Assembly (NCBI GenBank): GCA_964017145.1
Contig: OZ024842.1
Coordinates: forward strand, 3,534,001 to 3,598,000
Direction: 5' to 3'
Source: Agrocybe praecox
Lineage: Eukaryota > Basidiomycota > Agaricomycetes > Agaricales > Agrocybaceae
Length of the DNA stretch: 64,000 nucleotides
Part shown: one piece after another, positions 32,569 through 43,226 of the stretch
Layout of the letters: every line of letters begins with the position of its first letter
How positions within the stretch are numbered: position 1 is the first letter of the stretch
Translations under genes and position numbers: made by a program
Notes under the pieces: model-generated
The model's input: only the letters and a program-made list of their open reading frames with translations
The model's database searches: none
Told to the model about the DNA's origin: nothing

Positions 32569-34617
32569 ATGTCCAACCAAGAAGATAAGGTCAAAGTGGA
32601 AAACACCCCAATGGACTCGGAGAACGAATCATACACTCTCAAAGGTAGGAAAAGGTAGAATTCATGAGATGTTATCACAATACTGAGAGATCCCGATAGC
32701 TGGCGTGAAGGTCATTGAACGTTTCTTTACCGTTCCACTGGATTACTCGCAACCGGAGGGGAAGAAAATACGTATTTTTGCGAGGAGTGTGATACCTAGA
32801 GCCAAAGCAGAAAAACCAGAAGATGAAGCCAAGTTACCTTATGGTGAGTGCAATGTCGATCTTCGCAAGCATTGCAGCCTATGACGAACATTATGCAGTA
32901 CTTTTTCTGCAAGGTTTGGCTTTGCAATTGAATCCAGCATGCGTTCTCTCATGCTCTAGTAGGAGGTCCAGGTTTCGAGATCGCTCTTGCTTATGGAAGT
33001 TCCGGGATTGCAAGAGAGGTCATTGTGATTGCCTTTCTTACTGTCAATTTTACTCATACCATTCTTTTTCTCAGTTTCATGACAAGGGATACCAGGTATA
33101 CACACAGCAGCTCTTGTGAATGCCCTGCAAGCTATATAATTTTGGGTTTCAGACACTATGGCTCGATCAACGGGGAACAGGACTGAGTACCTCACTATCT
33201 CCTGACACTCTTCCAGACGATGTGAAGACAGACGAAGAAATCGCCGAATACCTCAAGCATTTCCGTGCAGACAACATAGGTACGAATTTGCTCGTCTTCT
33301 TCCAACCAATTCGTACAATTCTTTTCCAGTAAGAGATTGCGAATTTATTCGGGAAGCCTTGCTCGGACAAAAAGAGAAGTCTGAAGACAGAAAGTGGACT
33401 ATCATGGGACAAAGCTTTGGAGGATTCTGTGCTCTCACCTACCTATCTTTCTATAGTGCCGGCTTGAAAGAAGTATTCCTCGCAGGCGGGCTTGCACCTT
33501 TGGTTGACTATCCAGACGAAATTTATGAGGCCTTAACCCCTCGAGTCATCAAGCGCAACGAAATTTACTATTCCAAGTACCCTCAGGATGTTCAAAGAGT
33601 GAGTTGCGATATTCGTATTTGGTCATCCTGGCTTAGATTATCATCTATTAGGTCCGCGAAATATTGACGTATCTTGAAGCCAACGAAGTTTTACTCCCCA
33701 GTGGCGGCCGACTGACACCCAGCAGGTGGCAGCAACTTGGAATATATTTGGGCATGCAAGGTTTGTTCATGCGTCGCTCAAATTTGATTATCGGCACTGA
33801 TGACTTCATGATTCAGGCGGTATGGACAACTTGCATCGTAAGTCCTCACATTATAGTTTTTCATCAATTTTTTTTTTGCTGAACGAGAGTATAGAATGCG
33901 TATTCCGCGCCTCCAACGATCTCGCTCTCTTCAAGAAAATTTCCTATAAAACTCTGCAAACTATTGGACAGCAGCAGTCCTTTGACGGCAATCCCTTGTA
34001 CGCCATACTGCACGAACCTGTATATTGTCAGGGGTCAGTTTGCCTACCTTTCATGTTGAAAGCCGAATTTAATGATCATTTCTAGGAAACCTTCTAATTG
34101 GTCGGCTGCCCGCACAATTCAGAAACATGACCAATTCTCCTGGAACCAGATGAAGCTTCAGCCTGACACAACTCCAGTGTACTTTACCGGAGAGATGGTA
34201 ATCTTGTGATCTATGTTTTAATGTGACTGTAGCTAATTTCTAATGCTAGATATTCCCGGACATGTTTGACGACTATGCAAATCTTCGACCTTGGAAAGGT
34301 GCCGCAGAAATTTTGGCCAAGGATAGTTCATGGAGTCCGCTGTATGACCTCGAACAACTGGCCAAAAACGAAGTCAAAGTGTCCGCTGTCACGTATGTCC
34401 TTCCACGGCTCTGGCAAAGAGTCTGATATTGAAGTCCCATGTTGGCAGGTACTTCAACGACATGTACGTTGACTTTAACTTTGCTCAACAGACAGCGGAG
34501 AAGGTCAAGAACACGGAGCAGTACATCACCAACCAACTGGTTCATGATGGTATTCGAGAAGACTCTGCCGACGTGATGAAGAGACTTTTCAAACTTTCCA
34601 AACGGGAATTTGATTGA
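32569..34617 (+). CDS. Proline iminopeptidase (alpha/beta-hydrolase, MEROPS S33)
   Basis: Releases N-terminal proline from peptides (EC 3.4.11.5 family). At least nine short introns are inferred. The protein starts MSNQEDKVKVENTP and shows FFTVPLDYSQPEG, the oxyanion-hole motif LQGGPGFE (formed by splicing to the second AG of CTCTAGTAG), LDQRGTGLS, the nucleophile elbow GQSFGG (Ser codon at 33413-33415), and later EPVYCQG and MFDDYANLRPWKGAAEILA. It ends KLSKREFD. The exon order and phases are consistent throughout. It has no signal peptide, so it is probably cytosolic. A decayed tandem duplicate starts 255 bp downstream. The family is clear; the substrate preference is inferred. Confidence 0.85.
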
Positions 34618-34871
34618 TTGAATGTTCCCCGTTGTGTTACTTGTCTCAATCCATGCTACCCTTTGTTCATGAACCTTGCTATTTTTCTTTCTCGAGAATA
34701 TCGGACGTCGGAAACCTGGGACCGCAAAAGTCACTTGCTATTTTCGTCTTCGTGATGCGTTTTTTTGTGCCTTCTTTAACTTACTCACGTCTGTGTTAAA
34801 CCTCTCACGTCCCAGAATAGCGACTCAAATATTGTATTGCGTAACCACAAGCAAAGCGGATCTTTATCATT

Positions 34872-36734
34872 ATGGCACAAATCCAAGTTGAACTCGTGGG
34901 GAACTGTGCGGCAGATATGGGATCTTATACCATCAAATGTATGAATCACCCTTTCGATTATATTCTGAGAAACTCAAACGATCCAAACCCTCCATTCACA
35001 GCTATCCTCCAGGTCCTAGAACGTCTCTTCTCCGTCCCGCTGGACTATGCGAAACCAGACGGACGAAAGACACGCATATTCGCGAGACATATTATACCCA
35101 AGAATAGAGGTATCACGTCCGGGAAAGAGGAATCTGAGTTGCCCTACGATGAAGCTTACTCGTCAATATTCAATCATCTCCTACGATCCCATCACTAGAT
35201 AGGAGTCCTGGCTACGAAATCAGTCTTTCTTCGATGTTTTCATCAAGTCGACAATACGTCCTAATTGACACAACGTGATGCCCCGTTTTTATAGCTGCAA
35301 GACAAAGGATAGCAAGTGTGCACAATCATATCGTCTCGGTTTATTGGGATACGTATTTCCGGTCCCAGGAGTTCCAAGGACTAATTTTGATTACCAGACC
35401 TCAGTATGGATCGATCACCAGAGAACAGGGTTGAGCACACCTCTTTCAATTGGCACCTGCAAGACGTAAAGACAGATCATGAATTTGCCGAGTATTAAAG
35501 CATCTCAAAGCGGACAGTGTTAGTTGGAATAGTTCTGTTTGTCAACTTCCATGGCGATTTACTCACGTTCCGTCTATAGTAAAAAACTGCGAATTCATTC
35601 GAAAGCCCTTCTTGGAGATAACGAAGCCCCTAAAGATCGGAAGTGGACTATTTACGGGCATGGGTTTGGAGGTTTTACGCTCTCACTTATCTATCCTTCT
35701 ATAGTAAAGGTGTGAAAGAAACATTCATTGGCGGAGAATGGCACCTATGATTAACAATCCTAATGAATACTATTAGGCTCTAATTCGTAAGGATACATTT
35801 TTACCTCTAGAGGTTTGCGTACGAATCTAATGAGGTTCTATTGCCGAACGATGGTCATCTAATACCTACTTGCTAGCAGCAACTTGGATTTCCTGGCTTG
35901 TACATGGTTTGATCTGAACGTTTTAGTACCCCCTCCCTTATTTTACTGACTTGGCTATGTACGTAGGTGACGATTTGCATCGTAATTATCCCGCATAAAT
36001 TACTCGACAAGAACCTTACCAATTCACACGTAGAACTCGTCTTGCGAGCCGCGAACGACCTTTCCCCTTTCCTTAGGCTATCGTATAAAACCCTATAAAT
36101 TATAGAGCAACGACAATCCTTGGACAGTAATCATCCGGCTGCAGTACTTCTCGAACAGATTTACTGTCAAGGGTACCAAAACTTCTTTACTAGAACAGCG
36201 CTAAATTGGTCTGCATCTCGCGTGATTGAGATACACGACGAATTTTCTTGGAAGAAAATAAAAAAGCACCAGCCTGTCGGGATGAGTCCTAGTTTACTGG
36301 ATAGATGGCGACTATTTGTTTCTCCTTCGGTAATGATTGAATCTCTAGAATGCTTATTCGGTTCCAGATATCCTCGGAGGTGTTTGACGATTATGCGCAT
36401 CTGAGCCATGGAAGGGTGCCGCCGGGGTTCTCGCAAAAGACTGCCTATGGGGAGTGCTATACGATCTTAAACAATTAGCACGAAACGAAGTCAAATTGTG
36501 TGCCGTCACGTATGTAATTCCGCTGCTTTCCGGATCCCTCTAACCAATTATTTTATTTTCGAGCAGATTCGTTAACGATATGTTCGTTGAATTAGGCTGC
36601 TCACAGGATACAACATCGAAGGTGAAGAATGTCGAGCAATATATTTCAAGCCAGCTATCCCATGACGGCACCGGGGTGGATCCCGCCGACATAATTAAAA
36701 ACTTATCAGACTTTCCAAGAGCGAAGTCGATTGA
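34872..36734 (+). pseudogene. Decayed tandem copy of proline iminopeptidase
   Basis: Homologous to the preceding gene from its start to its last codons (KLIRLSKSEVD stop at 36732). Intron positions are kept, so it arose by DNA duplication rather than retroposition. The first part still encodes LFSVPLDYAKPDGRK. Then frameshifts and stops break it, for example after a GLSTPLS segment near 35460 and in the region after 35700. The nucleophile motif reads YGHGFGG in place of MGQSFGG: the serine codon is now GGG at 35662-35664. The later part shows SNDLS-like remnants, EQIYCQG and VEQYISSQLSHDG. It cannot make an active hydrolase. Confidence 0.85.
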
Positions 36735-37162
36735 CGCTTGCATCATCCGCCTGTCATTCCATGAGAAAGATGGCCATGATTAGCAACAAAAACATATTTT
36801 TAGCGCTTCCATTTAAGGCGGTGGTAATGTGTAATATATGTATACCTTTTCTGTCATTTGACAAAAAAGTCCATATGGATTTTGAAGAATTGACTGCTGA
36901 CCCTCAGATACTCCAGGCCTGTCAAACGAGTGGGGAGAACTAGCTTTTGGGGATCGTTTATTCACGGATATTTGCATGTCGGATTTTTTGCTGTGTATTC
37001 TCGGAGCATTTTTCTGACCTTAGGATCACCTTAATATATAATGGGCCAGGAATTTCTCTCGTAGGGTCGTCAACGGCAAAAGCGTATTTTGGTACGTCTT
37101 CCGACTACTTGCGATGGTAATGTGAACTCTACTAATGCCTTCCCTCAAGAAATCTATCTGTA
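36735..37162. other. Intergenic, promoter region of secreted protein 2
   Basis: AT-rich; a TATATAAT element near 37034 lies about 128 nt before the ATG at 37163. No gene is seen. Confidence 0.35.
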
Positions 37163-37363
37163 ATGAAGAATCAGAGGATATCCTGGATCGTATTGGCCTT
37201 CGCGGGCTGGATGTCATTCATACCAAATATCTTGGCCGTTCCAACCCCCAATGCTCAGAGTTGCTCGGATCTCTGCCTCCCGAATCCACCTCCGTGTCCC
37301 TTCCCCTTCACGTTAGGGGGGACGCCTGGATGCTTTACTTGCTGTAGCCCAGATTCCGTATGA
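37163..37363 (+). CDS. Small secreted cysteine-rich protein 2
   Basis: Single exon of 66 residues. It opens with a signal peptide (MKNQRISWIVLAFAG, core to about residue 25, cleavage near ILA-VPTPN) and leaves a mature peptide of about 40 residues with six cysteines: CSDLC, NPPPCPF, then GCFTCC. It is rich in Pro and has no enzyme motif. It could be an effector-like or wall-associated peptide; no family is recognised. The stop overlaps a GTATGAG sequence that resembles a splice donor, so the gene may be longer. Confidence 0.5.
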   Translation: MKNQRISWIVLAFAGWMSFIPNILAVPTPNAQSCSDLCLPNPPPCPFPFTLGGTPGCFTCCSPDSV

Positions 37364-38767
37364 GCGTCCTATAGCATTTAATGGTAGAGCTATGCAAATG
37401 TTATGCGAACACGGTTGATGTATTCAAGAATCACAATGTATCCAGAATTTGTGATGATGAACACATTGGAACACATAGTACTTACCCGTAAACGTTATTT
37501 ACTGCCTTTGAATTCTTTGGTCATTTTCCGCTACGCTCCCGTTAACGTTATTGATGTATAGTCCCCCCTCGACTCTATAATCGATATCGCAGTGCCGGTA
37601 AGTATTAGACTGCAGTAGTGTCCACCGTCGTGATAGTGTGTGTGTGGCCATACGGTCGGCGGGTCCCGGTCCGGTCGGGTGACGCTTTGAAGAAAATTAG
37701 GCGGTCACGAGCGTGACTCTTGCTTAAGCGCTTAAACTTATGTTCGAACTTCGATCTAGGCTGCCCCTCCTTCTTAGAACTTGGAAATCGAGCTCCGGCA
37801 AGCGCTTCCGGGACTAACTAGCGCGCGGGCTGGCTACTTTTGTGTCCTTTCCTCTGCCCGCTCTCCTCTGAGGGACGAACCGAAATACAACCAAGTGGCA
37901 AGTCACCCCACTCACGAAAACTCTGCATATTAAAACTCTGCATATTCTTCCTGGTATGCTATCAAGGTCTCGATGACTTCTGTTGATGTATTGTCAAAAA
38001 TCTTTGAAATTAGATTACCTACTTCGCACAGGTCCGTAAATGTGGCATAGAATGCGTTGTGCTCGCACTGTACCTCCCTACCAGTGGGGCGGTTTCGCCT
38101 CATTCTAATTCAACAATCGTCTGATAAAAATGGTTTACTATTGACCAGCAGGAAAAACTACTTGAACGAACCTGGATTGTTTACTGCGCTGTCCTTATAA
38201 TAGGATCCACATCAAAAAATGCAAAAGGTGTGTATTGACGTGACGGACATCAGCTATAGACGATATATACAAGCCCAAAGCCCATAGTAGCGACAGCAAT
38301 TGCTAATAGTGCTTCTTAGTCCTATTTACACGTCCACTTTGCACAGCAACAATTATCGATGTGTTGTGCATAGATAGGGTCGATATACTACAAATTGGAG
38401 GTCAACGACACCAGTTCACAAAAGCGACGCGTATTTAAAAGCCCGTAACACTCATATATGAATGCGTCGCGTCGCGATCGAATCCTGGCTTTACTTTGTC
38501 TTGACCTCTGTGCGTCACACTGCTCCAGAGGTTGATAAATTTTCGTAAAATAGATGAATCTAATATATAGTGATTACTGGTGTGCAAACTAGATGCCTTC
38601 ATTATATCAAATTACCGCTACAAATACGCAAACCTTTAATTCTGAGGCTACACATTTTGTCTGAACCCACATGCAATGCATACTGTTCGCCGACTCGGAG
38701 AAGTCTCATTTATGCCTGAAGTTAATGTGTGAAGATGGTGAGTCTAATGAAGTACAATAAAGAGCAG
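37364..38767. other. Gene-poor interval
   Basis: No ORF of interest. 37620-37880 is GC-richer than its surroundings, with GGTCGGCGGGTCCCGGTCCG-like sequence and several restriction-like palindromes; it may be a decayed element. Nothing was identified. Confidence 0.35.
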
Positions 38768-40629
38768 TTATATACATACTTGTAGCAGGGAAAGCGCCAG
38801 CCCCGTCAATACCACGACTGTCACAAATTGAGCCCCAATATATTTGCTGGCTAGAGCCGAGGATGGTAAATTCGAAGATCCACCTGTGTTATCTGTACTG
38901 TTGCCGTTTCCGCCACCCGCAGTGTCATTCCCCGTGCTGTTAGTAACCGAAGGAGCAAATCCAATTCGTTGGGCGCCAATGTCAAAGATGGTATAGTAAT
39001 GCTTCATCAAGCTTCCTCCCACAATTTCACCCACCTCTACGTCCGTATCCAAAGCGTTGATGAGCGTCTGGCAAATAGACGAGTTATCCGAGAATGGACC
39101 AACACTGAGCTCGCTGCTTGGAATGGTAAGATTGAAAGTCGTGCCGTTTTGAGAAGTCAAGGCGAGGTCAATGTTTGCCGGAAGAGTTGAAATACGGTCG
39201 CATGCAATGCCGTAGGCTCCTGGTAACTCGGGATTAGGTTTGATATCAGGGGAAATGAGGGCGTATATTGCCTATAGTTTTAAAGAATAAGGTCAAAAAT
39301 GGATAGTTTCAGGTGATACTTTAGACAGACCTCGGTGGTGTTCTTGGCGAATAAAATATTACTAGTTCCACTATCGACGATAATTTTGCGGGAAGTGTTC
39401 AAGAAGCCCGTTGTTTGCCTATTGACAAAAATCCCAGGGGAGGGAATTACCCATAGTCTTGGTGCTTCGCCTGAAGGACCCGGAATAACAGACGCGTAAA
39501 TTGGCTCTCCTGCGAAAAGTGCTCAGCTCATATTCTCCTCTCAGACAGAGAGAAAAATACTCGCCGGTAAACTTAGTTGGATCAATGCCTCCCAGAGTAA
39601 GTTCAGCATTTCCAACTGCTTTTGGCGTGAAGTACATGCTAAATAATGCTGCATAATTGTGTGCAAGTATCAGCGTCTCTGGCAACAATTTCATTTTCCG
39701 TTAAAATAATCTTACATGGTAAGCCCTGCTCCACAAGAGCTGCGAACAGGCCTTGCGCGCTAGCACCCAATCCTATAGTCGATATATCTATTAACATGGA
39801 TATCTCACCATAGGCTTGCCAATATCTCACCTTGAATACCGCTATAGGGATTGATATCAAACTTGGGAGTTTGATCTATAATCAAGAACACATCCATGTT
39901 AGGCGCCGAGAATCCTCCAGGAAGTCCAATGGTATCCGTCGCGGCATGGAGAGTCAGATTATAATTGTGGTTAATGACCGGATCGACTCCTCCTCCAGTA
40001 TCGAAGCTAATGGTGGCAGTTTGGTTTCCGTCTACGAACGTAGAGCTGGCAGTCGTATTGAATTTGGCTTGAGGGCATGTCTTGCAACGGTCACCTTGAT
40101 AACAAACAAAATTGTAGGTTCATTTCTCAGGCAGAATCCTGACCGGCAAGCGTACTGGTTATTTCCAAGGTGGTGCTCCCTGAATCAAATACGACCTGTT
40201 CGGGAAAAGTGATTAGAAGGGGATATCTTGAGTAGGGAAAGAAATACTGACACTAAACGTCTGGGGCGGAGTTCCCACTGAGCATCCGGGAGAGGGCTTT
40301 TAAGAAGGCTCAAGTATCTCGTAAATGGCTACTTACCAGTGATGTTGCCAAACCATCTGAAAAAAGATGTCATTCATGAGCTTCCGGTATCGGTTAATTT
40401 ATTAAACTTACTGGAGGTCCGTTCCCAAAAAGAAGTCATCCAGTGGTACATCGATCGGTGCGAGCGCTCTACGTCTGAGGTAAGAACCTTTCGGTGCGGC
40501 GCGTGACTGGAGAGCAATGGTATGAGGAGTAGCCGCCGGAGGAGCCTCTTCTACTGGAACATTGGCACCATCGGCTAAATTAGCATAAGAGACAATTATG
40601 GCGAGAGATATGATAGCGCTTTTGAACAT
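38768..40629 (-). CDS. Pepsin-like (A1) aspartic protease 2, probably GPI-anchored
   Basis: Paralogue of the protease at 20080 with the same intron pattern. The signal peptide is MFKSAIISLAIIVSYANLADG, the propeptide ends in YLRRRALAPIDVPLDDFF, and WFGNIT and VGTPPQ follow in separate short exons. The first catalytic motif is VVFDSGSTT, with Ser in place of the usual Thr after the Asp; the second is IIVDSGTSN. Both aspartates are present, so it should be active. The C-terminus has a Gly/Asn/Ser-rich spacer (GNDTAGGGNGNSTDN) and a hydrophobic tail (VTVVVLTGLALSLLQVCI) suited to GPI attachment. It should act at the cell surface or wall. Confidence 0.87.
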
Positions 40630-41645
40630 TGTAGGAAGTGGCAGAAAGGAGGTTAAAAGATATTAGAGATTGTGTATTTAAGAAGTTTGGTAAAACGCGA
40701 ACCTTTATGGTCCTTTGATGCGTACATTCCCGTACGCCGATACATTCAGGGTTCCACACCACAGAGTCACCCCTTGACGCCCGCTAGCCGTCCCCAATTA
40801 TCATTGCGGACGCAGTAGTCCATCCCGCGCAGTACATCTGAAACTACAGCCACCTTCCCGAGGTCTGTGTTGGTAGTGTCATGCCACACGAATCTGGTGG
40901 TTCAGCTGTGTTGTCAAATTTTCTATGTGAGCTGAAGAAACGCGTCCGCAACCGAGATACCCATTCTACGACCCTCATTCAATGTCTCCAGACATGGTTT
41001 GCACCATGGTAACATATCATAATGATGGACTGCTTTTGGGGATCCAAGAGCGAAGCTTTCTAGTTCTTTTCTGTACGACTGTAATTACCTTGATATAGGA
41101 CACGAAAACCTCGTCGAGTTTCTACTCCAAAGTTGCCAACCAGTCAGCTTTCACTCACGGTTTTTTACCAAGGAAGACATGATGACCGCCAATCCCTCAA
41201 GTCAGGGGCGCCAATCAATATCAATCATCAATCGTTTCTTCCATCACCGTGCCAATCCGTGTTTGATTGTCGTCTGTGAAGAATTCCTCAATTTCAATAT
41301 CGGTGTCAACTAGAAGGTATATAGTACCACACTGGGCTGCGTGTACTGGTTGAAGGAGCACTGCGCAGTGTTTTCAGGTCATACTTTGCATTCCTGTGTT
41401 GGAAGCACGGATTACTTTCGCTAGAAGTATGATGGGAGAGTCATCGTTGTGCCAAGACTTTGATCCAGAGTGGGGAAATTTATTTTTAACTCGCGCTCCA
41501 CCACATAAACCAGATGAAAATTACTGTACACAATTTATACACATTTTAACCCATTATTAGTTGCCCATACCTGATCCCAAAAGAAAGAAAGAAAAAATTA
41601 TATCTTAAGTCGACCTCGTGTTTCGTCGTACTCTGCATCAGCCAC
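40630..41645. other. Intergenic, nothing recognised
   Basis: Promoter side of aspartic protease 2 and 3' side of a BTB gene. No gene, RNA or repeat was recognised. Confidence 0.4.
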
Positions 41646-42529
41646 TTAACGGGCCAGCCATTCATGAACTCCAAACTTCCCCGCAAACAGGGATTTCTCC
41701 TCCACGCTCAACATTTGCGCCAGCTGCTGGATCGCCAACTTGCGTACGGAGGGGAACGTCCAACGTGTCGAGAGGGAAAGAATTGAGAGCCATTCTTCTT
41801 TGGTCCTTTGGTGCCTGACGAGATCCGGCGTTGTAGGATATAGAATTGACAGAAAGCGATCGAACTCTTCGACTTTGAGTTCAGATAGAACGATTGGTTC
41901 TTTTTGTGCGTTCGGACTCGGTGAGGAAGTGAGTCGAAGAGCGGTAAATAGGTCATGGAAGAACTTTGAGTGGGTGCCGAATACATTCAGATGGAGGTTG
42001 TAAAGAACGTTGGATATCTGCTATAGGTTGAGCGAAAGTAATTGCAAAGAGAGAAAAGACGACTAACTCGGAATAATACGTCTCCGTCTCGAAAGAAAAA
42101 GTGTTCATGTGGACTCCATGAGTTATGATCTGATGCATGATTGAAAGATTTGGAATGCACGACTCGTTGGGGTGGTCCATACGTGTCATGCGCGCTCGGT
42201 GGAATATAAGTGTCTTGCATGGGCGCATAGGGGCTGAAGTAGTCCTCTGCAACATGTTGCACCGGCCTGGGATGTGAGATGTGCATCTTCTGTAGAGCAA
42301 TAGTCTGCTGATGGACCTCGTCGGTCTCGATATTACTTCGTTTTGCGTGAATCGATGACCCCTTCATGAATACAGGCTGCTGATGAGATTGTGTAGACTG
42401 AAGCTCCAGAAGAGACGACTGGGCAGATCGCACTATGTAGTATCCATCGGAGATGTTTAGACCATCGAAATGAGATATTCCGTCCAAGTCTTCCTTGTCG
42501 TTTTGGTGCCTTCGCCTGGAAGCTGACAT
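41646..42529 (-). CDS. BTB/POZ domain protein 2 with long N-terminal extension
   Basis: Two exons (42529-42068 and 42020-41646) with a 47-nt intron give 278 residues. The first 140 residues are polar and probably disordered (Gln/His/Ser/Pro-rich). The BTB domain starts at about residue 148 (FFRDGDVLFRQISNVLYNLH), continues with FGTHSKFFHDLF and VEEFDRFLSILYP, and is followed by EEWLSILSLSTRW. Unlike its paralogues it stops soon after (VHEWLAR), so it lacks the C-terminal helices, Cys pairs or charged tail. This may be a natural short form or a truncation. Confidence 0.75.
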
Positions 42530-43226
42530 GGGGTGTGTTTCGAGCGAACATCTCTCAATCGAGTCGTCTTATATATACAGTGTTCGTCCAAAAGCGAGAC
42601 TAGCATGCATCGATGAATGGACAGGCATTGGATGATCGTGTGAATATTGGTGACTAGAAGCAATACAAGGCCTCGAATCGCAATTCAATCCCGTTATTTG
42701 GTTCGTGAGTAATGGCTGTCTGAAATATATCGTTGGGCTCTAGACCTCTCCGGGCTGTGTTGTGGCGTTTGAAAGATGTTTTCGTGGATATAAAAACATC
42801 ACGGGAGATTGTTGGAAAGATTCAAGGAAGATTGGATAACGACACGTCAAATCGTGAACGGCAGATATTCACTCTCCGATTTACGGATTCTCGGCACCGT
42901 TAATTTTTCTTTCTCACGTTCAGACTTTTTATTGCCATTCAGCAAAGAGAGCACTCTATCAATGCTGCTTGTACCTATTGAGAAAAATCCTGATTCCTTC
43001 TTTGTTGATTCCTGCTTTTATAGCGTAAGCGGAGAATTTCTTTCGGCAACAGTTAGAACTCAGATCGGTTAAACCTTAGATCAAAGACTGAAAATTCAGA
43101 GATAAGATAAAGGATCGAGTCAAGATAGAAGATCGAGTCAGGATCTTTTCAAGTACTTAAGCTACAACTTGGTTACAGCTATCTGCTAGCACTCGGATAC
43201 CTACTTTTACGACATTAATTAGTACG
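42530..43226. other. Promoter region of the AsnRS gene
   Basis: The last 160 bp hold a direct repeat, GATCGAGTCAAGAT and GATCGAGTCAGGAT (about 43113-43155). No gene is seen; an 87-codon frame at 42809 has no motif. Confidence 0.35.

Noticed and set aside
37620..37880. GC-rich segment as a possible structural RNA
   Set aside because: No recognisable rRNA, tRNA or snRNA signature was found.
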